64,000 nt of DNA from the NCBI GenBank assembly GCA_038142525.1, contig JAYQKE010000015.1:682001-746000 (forward strand). The letters are read 5' to 3'. Both the position numbers and the translations under genes were made by a program. Under the pieces are notes generated by a model. That model ran no database searches, was not told the origin of the DNA, and saw only the letters and a list, made by a program, of their open reading frames with translations. Shown here piece after piece: positions 1 through 9,443 of this stretch. Every line of letters begins with the position of its first letter. Position 1 is the stretch's first letter. The stretch is from CAJQHK01 sp038142525 (GTDB lineage: Bacteria > Pseudomonadota > Alphaproteobacteria > Rickettsiales > UBA1997).

Positions 1-260
1 TTGAGCAATTTCTGTAATTTCTTGCTTTGTTGAGCCAACACAAGTTAGGTGAGCTGCAACTTCAAAATTATTTTCTTTAGCAATTTTTAGAACAATATCA
101 TGCGTTCTTTTGCGGGTACTGCCGCCAGCGCCATAGGTTACAGAAACAAATTTTGGTTCTAATATTTTTAATTTTTCTATTTCTTGATGTAATTTTTTTT
201 CCAACCCAGCAGTTTTTGGAGGGAAAAATTCTAAAGAAATATTAACATTTTTTTTATTCA
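1..260 (-). CDS. metF: 5,10-methylenetetrahydrofolate reductase, N-terminal part (runs off the window)
   Basis: The minus strand from ATG at 260 reads MNKKNVNISLEFFPPKT, then KFVSVTYGAGGSTRKRTHD and AAHLTC. These are the conserved N-terminal blocks of MetF, including the EFFPPKT strand and the VTYGA loop of the FAD-binding TIM barrel. The enzyme reduces methylene-THF to methyl-THF, the methyl donor for MetE, which is encoded at 21957-24269. Only about 86 residues lie inside the window. It follows proA on the same strand with a 12-base gap, so the two are probably co-transcribed. The visible part is undamaged. Confidence 0.92.
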
Positions 261-272
261 TGAAATAATAAA

Positions 273-1530
273 CTAACTTCTCACAGCGCAATCTGACGAT
301 ACAATATATTTATAAGTAGTCAATTGCTCCAACCCAACTGGCCCTCTAGCATGTAATTTGCCAGTAGCAATTCCAACTTCTGCCCCAAGGCCAAATTCCC
401 CACCATCAGCAAATTGTGTAGAAGTATTATGCATGACAATTGATGAATCAATCTTAGCAAAAAATTCTTCTTTAGCAGATTCATCTTCACAAATAATGGC
501 TTCCGTATGAGAAGAGCTGTATTTATTGATATGTACAATTGCCTGATTGATATTTTTAACAATTTTTACAGAAAGAATTTTATCTAAATATTCAGTGTAA
601 AAATCTTGATTTGTTGCTTTTTTAATTCTTGGATCAATTTTAATAGATGCAAACATCGCCCCTAATCTCACAGCCCTCATTAATTAATTTATCGGTTATT
701 AATTTTAGAGCTTTTTTAGCTATTTTAGCATCAATTAATAATGATTCTGTGGCACCACAAATTCCAACTCTTCTAAGTTTAGCATTGGCAATAATTTTGA
801 CTGCCTTTTCAAGATCAGCAGAAGAATGAATGTAGCTATGGCAATTGCCAGTTAAATGACGAAAGACAGGAATTTTACTGTTTTTTTCAATAGCCATGAT
901 TAAATTTTGACCACCCCTTGGCACAACAACATCAATATATTCTGGCATTTTTAGTAAATATTTTACATATTCACGATCGCTATTTAAGACATAATTCACA
1001 ATATTTGGATCTAAATTAAATTTAGCCAAAATCTTGCGATAAATATCAGCAATTATTTTTGAAGAATTAAAACTTTCCGAACCACTACGCAAAATAACAG
1101 CATTGCCAGATTTAATAGAAAGAGCAGCAACATCGGAAGTGACATTGGGTCTTGCTTCATAAATTGTTAATAATACACCAATTGGAGTTGAAATTCTTCT
1201 AATATGAAGATTATTTTCTCTTTTAACATCATAAGTAATTTTACCAACTGGATCAGGCAGAGATGCTACATCTTTCACAGCATCTGCAATGGCAAAAATT
1301 CTTTCTTTTGTTAGGGTAAGACGGTCAATTTTAGCATTTGGTAAATTGTTTTTTTTAGCTAAATCAAGATCAATCTTATTTTGAGAAATAATTTCCTGAT
1401 ATTGATTTTTTATTTCATCAGAAATTTCTAAGAGAATTTTATTTTTGATATTAGTTTCTAGAGTAGCAATGTCGGTAACTGATTTTTTACTATTTTCACA
1501 GATTTTTTTAACTTCTTGTTTTATGGTCAT
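273..1530 (-). CDS. proA: Gamma-glutamyl phosphate reductase, one frameshift
   Basis: ProA reduces glutamyl-5-phosphate to glutamate semialdehyde, the second step of proline synthesis; ProB is at 18596-19705. The first frame (296 aa from ATG 1530) carries the aldehyde-dehydrogenase fold with RISTPIGVLLTIYEARPNVT and the catalytic cysteine in RRVGICGATE. It stops after CEIRGDVCIY. The rest (IKIDP... to FGLGAEVGIATGKLHARGP and GLEQLTTYKY) continues in another frame. Removing one T from GTTTGC on the coding strand (plus positions 649-653, GCAAA) restores a 418-aa protein, the normal length (E. coli 417). Nothing else is damaged. Either a sequencing error, a recoded gene or a very recent pseudogene; see findings. 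Confidence 0.9.
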
Positions 1531-1554
1531 AATTTTTAGTTTTTCAGAGGTTCC
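1531..1554. repeat. Right-end remnant of the IS5-type/MITE terminal repeat
   Basis: The sequence TTTTTAGTTTTTCAGAGGTTCC is the right end of the palindromic element family found complete at 5233, 10586, 19742 and 46972. No matching left end is nearby. It lies directly upstream of the proA start codon, so the element end forms the proA leader. Confidence 0.75.
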
Positions 1555-1654
1555 TATTCATAGGATTAATGGTTTATTAGGGCTGCAACATTTAGCGAAT
1601 GCAGGTTTTGAATCTGGTGGCCCCCATTCATCATTATCAATTATTACTCTTTGT

Positions 1655-1858
1655 TCACTGTTTCCAGGGAATAACATCTTCAAAACCACCTTCAACAAAA
1701 TCTTCAAATTCTCCTCCTTCTATTTCAGAATTTGTTTTTAATTCTTCTTGTTTTGCTTCTGTTTTTAAGGTTTTTTCTTCTTCTGAAGATTCTTTTATCC
1801 GACCCTCATCATTTTTTTCAGACTGATTTTTTGATGAGTTAGAACATAATGTTGGCAT
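1655..1858 (-). CDS. Small hypothetical, acidic, 67 aa
   Basis: Open frame from ATG 1858 giving a low-complexity acidic protein rich in Glu, Lys and Ser (SSEEEKTLKTEAKQEE; EGGEFEDFVEGGFED). There is no signal peptide or membrane segment. It follows the 142-aa hypothetical on the same strand after 32 bases and could be a second gene of that unit. I do not recognise it. Low-complexity composition in AT-rich DNA makes it uncertain that it is expressed. Confidence 0.35.
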   Translation of the reverse strand: MPTLCSNSSKNQSEKNDEGRIKESSEEEKTLKTEAKQEELKTNSEIEGGEFEDFVEGGFEDVIPWKQ

Positions 1859-1890
1859 TATTATTTAATTAAGTGTTTGGTAACTAATTG

Positions 1891-2319
1891 TTATTGACCC
1901 TGCCCCTCTTCACCTTTACCAAAGGCCGTTTTAAGTCCGCCAACAGCAATATGAGGTGGTTGCAATCCTCCTAAAAGAAAATTTTTCTGAGGAATTACAG
2001 CTAATTTAGACCTGATCGCAATTGGCATAAATTTTTCGATAAAGTCAAATGTCACATATTCCAAATTTGGCATTTTAATTTTTACTAAATCATCTAAAGA
2101 AACAGATGGAGATAAAGCATCTTCCAAACCCTTAATTCTATCACCCATACCAAAACTTTGACCATCGGAAGATAAATATTCCAAATTAGTGATGGCACTA
2201 CTAGCACCTTCAGCGGCGTGGAAGCCTTCAGCTCTGCCACCACCACCAGATCCGCCACTACTATCTGTACTATCTTTCATCGAGGCCAGTCTGGCCATTA
2301 ATTCAGCTATGTCTGACAT
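1891..2319 (-). CDS. Hypothetical protein with Gly/Ser-rich linker, 142 aa
   Basis: ATG at 2319. The N-terminus MSDIAELMARLASMKDST is a short amphipathic helix. It is followed by a glycine/serine linker (SSGGSGGGG) and a more ordered C-terminal half with LDDLVKIKMPNLEYVTF and KFMPIAIRSKLAVIPQ. No family is recognised and no signal peptide or transmembrane helix is visible. It lies between maeB and proA, on the same strand as both. Its composition (Gly, Gln, Ala) differs from the Lys/Ile/Asn-rich neighbours, which supports a real coding sequence. Confidence 0.55.
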   Translation of the reverse strand: MSDIAELMARLASMKDSTDSSGGSGGGGRAEGFHAAEGASSAITNLEYLSSDGQSFGMGDRIKGLEDALSPSVSLDDLVKIKMPNLEYVTFDFIEKFMPIAIRSKLAVIPQKNFLLGGLQPPHIAVGGLKTAFGKGEEGQGQ

Positions 2320-2465
2320 AATCTTTAATAAAAGTAATTACTAATTTTATGAAAAATGCTTTTACAAACAAATTCTAGGCATTTTATTTTTTTCAAGCAA
2401 TTGTGTAATAAAACCTACATGAGAGCAGAAAAAAATAAAATAAGGCATAATTTGGCAGCAAAAGG

Positions 2466-4721
2466 CTAGTCAATTGCAGCTAGGGCAGTCATATTTAGGA
2501 TCTCATCAATTGATGATCTCATAGTTACAATTTGTACCGGTTTTTCAAAGCCAGTTAAAATTGGGCCAATTACCGAACATTCACTAAATTCTTCCAATAA
2601 TTTAGTAGCAATATTGGCAGAATGTAAACCAGGGCAAATTAAAATATTAGCTGCATCAGTCAAGCGACAGAAAGGATATTTCTCTCTTTTTTCCTTATTT
2701 AAAGCAACATCCGCTGTCATTTCACCATCATATTCAAAATTAACTTTTTGACCATCCAAAATTGACACAGCTTCTTTAATTCTTGAGGATTCTGTATTTA
2801 AAGCACTACCAAAATTAGAATATGAAAGAAAGGCAACTCTTGGTTTAAAGCCCATATCTTCTACTTTTTTAGCAGTTTGAATAGCAATTTGCGCCAATCT
2901 TTCAGAAGAGGATAATTCTGAGCAAGCAGTGTCAGAAACAAAAACTGTTCTATTTTTAGAAATTAAAATTGACATACCAAGTGAAACCTCACCCTCTTTA
3001 TGTTTAATAACTTTAGAAATATCATGCAGATTTTTACGATAGCCGCGAGTTAGACCAGTTACCAAACAATCACCATGATTTAGGCTAAGCATTGCTGAGG
3101 CAAAAATATTACGATCAGTTTTAACCATTCTTTCACAATCAGAATGTAATACACCTTCTCTTTGCAATTTTTCATAAATGTAATCTGAATATTTGTCATT
3201 TTCAGAGCAAATAGCAAACATTATGAATTTCAATTCCCTCTCTTTTAATACCAAAATCAGTCATTTTTTCGGAAATAACTTTATCTTTACCAATTAAAAT
3301 TGGAGTACCATAGCCACTATCACGCCATTTGGCAAACAACTTTAATGATTTCATTTTGCTCACCTTCAGCAAAAATGACTCTTTTTGGTTTTTCTTTTAA
3401 ACGATCAAAGATCATGCTCATAGAATTGGCGGTAGGATCTCTTCTGGCCTGTAATGATTTAGCATATTCATCCCATCTGGTAATTGGTTTTTTAGCAACA
3501 CCACTTTTAACTGCCGCTTTAGCAACTGCAACTGGAATTCTACTAATAAGACGAGCATCAAAAGGAGTTGGGATGATGTAATTTGGTCCAAATTTTAATT
3601 TTTTACCACCATAGGCTTTAATCACCTCATCTGGAACATCTTCCTTAGCTAGGTCAGCCAAAGCATAGGTCTGCATGACTAATTTCATTTCCTCATTAAT
3701 TTGGGTAGCTCTAACATCCAAAGCACCACGGAAAATGTAAGGGAAACCCATAACATTATTGACCTGATTGGGATAGTCACTTCTACCAGTGGCTACAATA
3801 GCATCTGGCACAGCTTCTAAAACTTCTTCAGGACGAATTTCAGGATCTGGATTGGCCATAGCAAAAATAATTGGCTGTTTGCCCATTAATTTCACCATAT
3901 CTTGACTAACAGCACCTTTAACTGAAAGACCCATAAAAATATCCGCCCCTTTCATGGCATCTTCCAATGTTCTGCAGTCAGTTTCTACAGCATGCTTTTC
4001 ATTCCACTCATTCATGCATTTTTCACGGCCTTTGTAAATAACGCCAGTTCTGTCACAAAGAAGAATATTTTCTGCGGGCATACCAGCTTCTTTGATCAGT
4101 TCTAAACAGGCAATTCCGGCAAAGACCAGCACCATTAATAACCAAGCGAGATTTTTTGATATCTTTACCAGCAATTTCCAAAGCATTAATCATACCAGCA
4201 ACAGAAATAATTGCTGTACCATGTTGATCATCATGGAAAACTGGAATATCCATTAATTCACGAAGTCTTTTTTCAATGATAAAGCAAGATGGGGAGCCAA
4301 TATCCTCAAGATTGATCCCGCCCCAACTTGGAGAAAGATATTTGACTGAATTAATAAATTCTTCAATATCATCAGTATCGACCTCAATATCAACTGAATC
4401 AATATCGGCAAATTTTTTGAATAGAACTGATTTACCTTCCATAACTGGCTTGGAAGCTGCCGCACCAAGATTACCCAAACCTAAAACTGCAGTACCATTA
4501 GAAATAACCGCCACATAATTAGCCTTAGCTGTGTAATCATAGACTTTCTCAGGGTCGGCAGCAATTTCTTCACATGGAATGGCAACGCCAGGAGAATAGG
4601 CTAGGGCCAAATCTCTTTGAGTATTAAGATTTTTAGTAGCATGCATGCCGACCTTACCTGGCTTAGGATTCTTATGAAAATCTAAAGCTTCTAAATCTTT
4701 TTGAGTTCTTTTTTGAGTCAT
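2466..4721 (-). CDS. maeB: NADP-dependent malic enzyme with phosphotransacetylase-like C-terminal domain; three frameshifts
   Basis: The enzyme decarboxylates malate to pyruvate with NADP reduction. Domains in order: malic enzyme N-terminal domain (KVGMHATKNLNTQRDLALAY; FHDDQHGTA), NAD-binding domain (LVINGAG then IACLELIKEAG), then a phosphate-acetyltransferase-like domain (RVIFAEGEQNE to ILICPGLHSANIATKLL). Three single-T removals, each changing TTTGC to TTGC on the coding strand (plus positions 4119-4123, 3332-3336, 3214-3218), give one uninterrupted 750-aa protein, against 759 aa in E. coli MaeB. No other lesion is seen. ATG at 4721 is the only good start. The same context is hit three times in one gene, which is not what random decay would give. 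Confidence 0.93.
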
Positions 4722-4750
4722 TATGAATTTTGTTAATTGATTTGAATTAC

Positions 4751-4797
4751 ACCAACTCCCATCTTTAAATTAAGCCTCTTTAAAGATGGGAGTTGGT
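4751..4797. repeat. Hairpin, 19-bp inverted repeat
   Basis: ACCAACTCCCATCTTTAAA at 4751-4769 is complementary to 4779-4797. Related half-sites (CTCCCATCTTTAAAG, and TACCATTT near it) occur at about 5127-5175 and 10779-10840, suggesting a dispersed short palindromic repeat. It lies about 30 bases upstream of the maeB start. Confidence 0.6.
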
Positions 4798-4872
4798 ATT
4801 AAAGGGATCTTAGAGATAAATTTGTAAAAAATCCAGATAAAATTTATGAGTTTAAAATAGGTTGAAAAATTT

Positions 4873-4898
4873 TGTGCTCCTAGGAGCACATTTTTTTT
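4873..4898. terminator. Palindromic terminator-like repeat, copy 1
   Basis: TGTGCTCCTAGGAGCACA (4873-4890) is a perfect 18-bp palindrome followed by eight T. An A-rich stretch precedes it. The same palindrome with its flanking TTTT and T8 recurs at 59070-59095, so it is a repeated element as well as a plausible terminator. Between divergent genes it has no upstream gene to terminate, unless as a barrier. Confidence 0.6.
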
Positions 4899-4931
4899 AG
4901 AGGTTACTTAAGAAGAATATGGAGTAGTCCC

Positions 4932-5000
4932 AATATGAGACCTTTGCATAATTGAAGTAGTTTGATTTTTAGAAAATCAATTGTGCAAAGGTCTCATATT
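4932..5000. repeat. 69-bp MITE-like element with 17-bp perfect terminal inverted repeats
   Basis: AATATGAGACCTTTGCA at 4932-4948 is the exact reverse complement of 4984-5000. The interior contains a second dyad (TTGATTTT/AAAATCAA). The ends differ from the GGAACCTCTG family, so this is a second family of miniature element. I found no intact transposase with these ends in the window. Confidence 0.7.
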
Positions 5001-5232
5001 ATTTGCTTTTACAACAAAAACCGCTATGCAAAGGTATTATTTAAAGATAATTGAGGATATTTCTAAGAAAGAAATTGGAGGAAATTTAGTTTTAGACAGC
5101 CCCTCAAAAATTGAAAAACTGCCTAAATACCATTTTCTATCTTTAAAGAGTCCCACTTTAAAGTTGGGAAATGGTATGACTAAAGTGCTGATATCAGTAT
5201 ATCATAAAATTAAGCCTAGATCAAGTTATTAA

Positions 5233-5282
5233 GGAGCCTCTGAAAAACTAAAAATTCCAATTTTTAGTTTTTCAGAGGTTTC
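5233..5282. mobile_element. IS5-derived MITE, 50 bp
   Basis: The left end GGAGCCTCTGAAAAACTAAA and right end TTTAGTTTTTCAGAGGTTTC form a near-perfect hairpin. It is flanked by TTAA at 5229-5232 and again at 5283-5286, a 4-bp target duplication. This is the shortest form of the family with a visible duplication. Confidence 0.85.
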
Positions 5283-5353
5283 TTAAATCTCTATTTACAT
5301 TAAGAATCGCTCAGATAAAATAAAATTTCCAAGACAAATTTTACATAAAATAC

Positions 5354-8102
5354 ATGAACATAATAGCAAATAATAATAAAGAAATTGTATCTGTCGCTAT
5401 TGGCAGTGAAATGAAAAAATCCTATCTGGATTATGCCATGTCGGTTATTGTATCGCGTGCCATTCCTGATGTTTGTGATGGTTTTAAACCCGTCCATAGG
5501 AGAATTCTTTATGTTATGTATGAGGGTGGTTATGACTTTAATAAACCATTCAAAAAATCTGCTAGAATTGTCGGTGAAGTAATGGGTAAATATCACCCTC
5601 ATGGTGATTCTGCTATTTATCAATCATTGGTTCGTATGGCTCAGGATTTTTCCATGGGTGTTATGCTAATTGATGGTCAAGGTAATTTTGGTTCAATTGA
5701 TGATGATCCGCCAGCTGCAATGAGATATACTGAATCTCGTTTACAGAAGATCTCCCATATTATGTTGGAAGATTTGGATAAAAACACGGTTGATTTCATG
5801 CCAAATTATGATGGCTCCGAGAATGAACCTATGGTTTTGCCAGCCCGTTTTCCAAATTTACTTGTTAATGGTAGTAGCGGTATTGCTGTTGGTATGGCAA
5901 CTAATATTCCACCTCACAATCTTGGTGAAGTAATTGACGCTCTTTTAGCCTATATTGACAATAATGATTTAACTATTCCTGAACTTCTGCAAATTATTCC
6001 TGGTCCTGATTTTCCAACTGGTGGTATTATTTATGGTAAATCTGGCTTCACCAATGTTTGCAAATACTGGTCGTGGTTCTGTTATTATTCGTGGTAAATG
6101 TGATGTGGAGGAAAAAGGTAAAAAATTCTCAATTGTCATTAGCGAAGTTCCTTATCAGGTTAATAAGGCCAAATTAGTTGAGAAAATTGCCGAATTAGTT
6201 AAGGAGAAAAAAATTGAAGGTATTTCTGACTTGCGTGACGAATCTAACCGTGATGGTGTTAGGATTGTTATTGATTTAAAAAGAGATGCCATTTCTGAAG
6301 TTATTATTAATCAGCTTTACAATTTTACTGAATTGCAAAAAAGCTTTAGTGTTAATATGTTGGCACTTAATTATGGTAAGCCAGAACTTCTAAATCTTTT
6401 AGATGTCATTAAAATCTTCACTAAATTTAGAGAAGATGTTGTTATTAGAAGAACAAATTTCTTACTTAATAAAGCTAGGGATAAAACTCATATTTTAATT
6501 GGTCTGGCTGTTGCAGTGGCCAATATTGATGAGGTTGTGGCTCTTATTAGATCTTCTAAAGATGTGGCGGAAGCTAGGGAAAAATTACTTGCTAGAAATT
6601 GGCCAGTTGGTACAGTTCAGACAATTATTGATCTAATTCAAGATAAGGGTAATGTGGTTGAGGATGGCAAATTCTATTTTACCGAAATTCAGGCTATAGC
6701 AATTTTAGATATGAGACTTGCTAAATTAACTGGTCTTGAAATGGATAAGATTGATGGAGAAATTCAAGAATTAGCCAAGAAAATTGCTGGATATATTGAA
6801 ATTCTTTCTAATCGTGATAAATTAATAGCAATTGTTAAGCAAGAATTAATTGAGGTTAAAGAACAATTTGCCGTACCAAGAAGATCTCAAATTGAAGAAT
6901 CGGAATTAGAATCCAACATTGAAGATCTTATTCCAAAAGAAGATATGGTGGTAGTTGCAACCATGAATGGTTACATTAAGAGAGTTCCACTTTCAACTTA
7001 CAAATCTCAAAGAAGAGGCGGAAAAGGAAGGAGTGGTATGGATGTTAAGGATGAAGATATTGCGGTTAATATTTTTGTCGCTAACACCCATATTCCAATT
7101 TTATTCTTTTCTGATAAAGGTAAGGTTTATCGCATGAAAACTTACAAATTACCATTAACTTCACCACAAGCAAAGGGTAGGGCGTTGGTTAATTTACTTC
7201 CTATTGAACAGGATGAAAAAATTACTACAATTTTACCATTACCTGAAGATCAAGAATCTTGGAAAGATTTAAATATCGCTTTTGCTACTGCTTCGGGCAA
7301 GATTCGTAAAAATTCTATGGATCAATTTGCTGATATTAGATCTAGCGGTAAAATTGCCATGAAATTAGAAAATGGTGAAGCTTTAATTGGTGTAAATATC
7401 TGCTCAGATGATGATGATATTATGCTTTCTACCAAAAATGGTAAATCAATTCGTTTCTCATCAGAATCATTAAGAATTTTCCAAAGTAGAAATTCAACTG
7501 GTGTTAGAGGTATTAAGCTAGAGAAGGGTAATGAGGTAATTGATATGTCAATTTTAAAACATTCTGAAGCTGATATGTTGACTAAGGAAAAATATCTAAA
7601 AATTTCAACTGATAAGAGGATTGAGCTCAGAGATGCTTTAATTTTTAATGCTGAAATTGAAAATAATAAGGAGATTGATTTAATTGATGCTATTTCAAAA
7701 AAATTACCAAAAATTACATCTGATTTGTCAGAAGAGCAAATTTATCAAATGGCTTTAGATGAAGAATTTATCTTAACTATTACTGAAAATGGCTTTGGTA
7801 AAAGAACTTCTGCCTATGAATATCGCATTACTAATCGAGGTGGTGTTGGTATTACTAATATTGTTACTTCTAAGAGAAATGGCAAAGTTGTGGCTAGCTT
7901 CCCTATTGATCATAAGGATCAAGTGATGTTAATTACCGATAATGGCACATTAATTAGAACCAAAATTGACACAGTTAGAGTTTCTGGTAGAAATACCCAA
8001 GGTGTCACCTTAATTAAAACAACTTCTGAGAAGGTTTCTTCAGTTGCTAGGATTGCTGGTAGTGAAGAGGAGGAGATTGTTGATGAGGAAGGAAATGAAT
8101 AA
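5354..8102 (+). CDS. gyrA: DNA gyrase subunit A, one frameshift
   Basis: Type II topoisomerase subunit carrying the DNA-cleaving tyrosine. The first frame contains SYLDYAMSVIVSRAIPD, the quinolone-region KSARIVGEVMGKYHPHGD, and AAMRYTESRL with the active-site Tyr. It breaks off after GKSGFTNV. The second frame resumes ANTGRGSVIIRG and runs through the tower, coiled coil and the C-terminal beta-pinwheel (GYIKRVPLSTYKSQRRGG). Removing one T from GTTTGC at 6057-6061 yields 915 aa, a normal length. gyrA is essential and no second lesion is present, so a dead gene is unlikely. Start ATG 5354 gives MNIIANNNKEIVSVAIG, typical for the family. Confidence 0.95.
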
Positions 8103-8118
8103 TTTTCCGAAAAAATAA

Positions 8119-9281
8119 ATGTCAGCCATTGAGGTCAAAAAATTTAATCATAATGATCAAGAATTAGCAATTCGTTTTGGTTTGGGCGCTATTAAGGCGG
8201 TTGGAATTAAAATGATTGATGAAATTTGCCAAAAAAGGGCAAAAGAAGGTAAATTTAATGATATTTATGATTTTGCATCTCGTGCTGGCGGTAAATTTGT
8301 TAATAAAAAATCAATTGAGGCTTTGGCAAAATCTGGCGCTTTTGATAATATTCACCCTAATGCCATCAAATATTAGAATCACAAGAAATTCTATCAAGAT
8401 TTGCCTCACAAAAAGAAGAAGAAAAATCCAATCCTCAAATGAGTCTTTTTGGCGATGAAATTGGTTTGGAAGATACAAGACCAGATTTAATAAATTGTCA
8501 AGATTGGGAAAAGAAAGAAAAATTAGAAAAGGAATTTGAGGCTTTTGGTTTCTTTCCAAATGAACATCCAACCGAAGATCACATTGATGATTTACAAAAA
8601 AGAGGTGTTGTAACTTCAGAATTTTTGGAATCTGAAGCAAAGAATGATCAAATCATTAAATTATTTGGTTCAGTTGCTTATAGCAGACATAAATCTAGTG
8701 CTAAGGGTAGATATTCTTATTTAACCATGTCTGATCCTTATGGTATTTATGAAGCTTCAATTTTTGATGATGATTTAATCACCAGATCAAGAGACATAAT
8801 GGCTGATGGCACTAATTTAGTCTTGGAGGTTTTGATTAGAAAAGATGATGGTGGTATTAGAATTTTGGTTAAAAATATTACAGAATTAGTTGAGTTTATT
8901 AAACATATTCCTGCTCGAAAAGAAATTTTTCAAGATATTAGAGCTAATCCAAAAAAGTCTTATGGTCAGGGTGATTATAAACAAAAGGATAAAAATGCTA
9001 TAGATCCATTAGAAGCACAAAGAAAGGGAGATGAAGAGTTACAAAAATTAAAAAATAAAGATATTTTAGAAGAAGCTCAGATAGAAATTACTAAAAGAGA
9101 AGATATTTTTAATATTAAGAGTTTTTTGGCTAATAAAATTCCAAAAGTTGAATTTGATAAAAAAACCAAAATTTATTTATTAATTAAGGATAATGATCAA
9201 ATAAATAAAATTTTATTAGATAATTTATATATTTTGGATGACAAAGATTTATCTGATTTAAAATTGATAATTAAAAATTAA
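8119..9281 (+). pseudogene. dnaE: C-terminal fragment of DNA polymerase III alpha subunit, with a frameshift
   Basis: From ATG 8119 the frame reads LAIRFGLGAIKAVGIKMID, the conserved start of the DnaE helix-hairpin-helix region. It continues through an OB-fold-like segment (KLFGSVAYSRHKSSAKGRYSYL) and a C-terminal tail. One base is missing near 8361 (AATGCC; adding C gives PNRHQILESQE). The restored product would be about 387 aa. A full DnaE is about 1150 aa, and the PHP, palm and catalytic aspartate regions are absent here. It starts 16 bases after gyrA. Either a relic of a duplicated or translocated dnaE, or half of a split gene whose N-terminal part lies elsewhere. Confidence 0.8.
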
Positions 9282-9355
9282 TTCCTATTAGATTGAATTT
9301 TAAAGTGAAATATTTAGAATGATCCTGGCTTTGTAATTAATTAATAAATTATCTC

Positions 9356-9436
9356 ATGATTAAAAAAATAATAATTTTATCATCACTTGTAATGCTATCT
9401 GCTTGCATCGATATTCCTTTTGTTCCATTCATTTAA
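9356..9436 (+). CDS. Tiny lipoprotein, 26 aa
   Basis: ATG 9356 encodes a positively charged start (MIKK), a hydrophobic stretch and a lipobox LSAC, then only nine residues (IDIPFVPFI) before TAA. This is the form of a minimal outer-membrane lipoprotein. Short lipoproteins ending in P-x-V-P-like motifs occur in alphaproteobacteria, but I cannot assign a named family. It ends eight bases before the ATG of the ankyrin protein, so the two are probably translated from one mRNA. Confidence 0.55.
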   Translation: MIKKIIILSSLVMLSACIDIPFVPFI

Positions 9437-9443
9437 GATTGTA

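Larger units (their letters stand above)
4722..5353. other. Intergenic block of short palindromic elements between divergent maeB and gyrA
   Basis: This 632-bp gap holds four separate dyad elements, listed individually: a hairpin at 4751-4797, a perfect palindrome with T-run at 4873-4898, a 69-bp element with 17-bp terminal repeats at 4932-5000, and a 50-bp MITE at 5233-5282. Promoters for both maeB and gyrA must lie here. An open frame of 83 codons at 4981-5232 starts inside one of the elements and has no recognisable homology, so I do not count it as a gene. Confidence 0.7.

Noticed and set aside
1445..1826. Plus-strand frames antisense to proA and the 67-aa protein
   Set aside because: They lie opposite conserved coding sequence or low-complexity sequence and contain no family motif.
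4981..5232. 83-codon plus-strand frame between maeB and gyrA
   Set aside because: It begins inside the terminal repeat of a small element, has no recognisable motif and ends at another MITE. Too little support for a gene.
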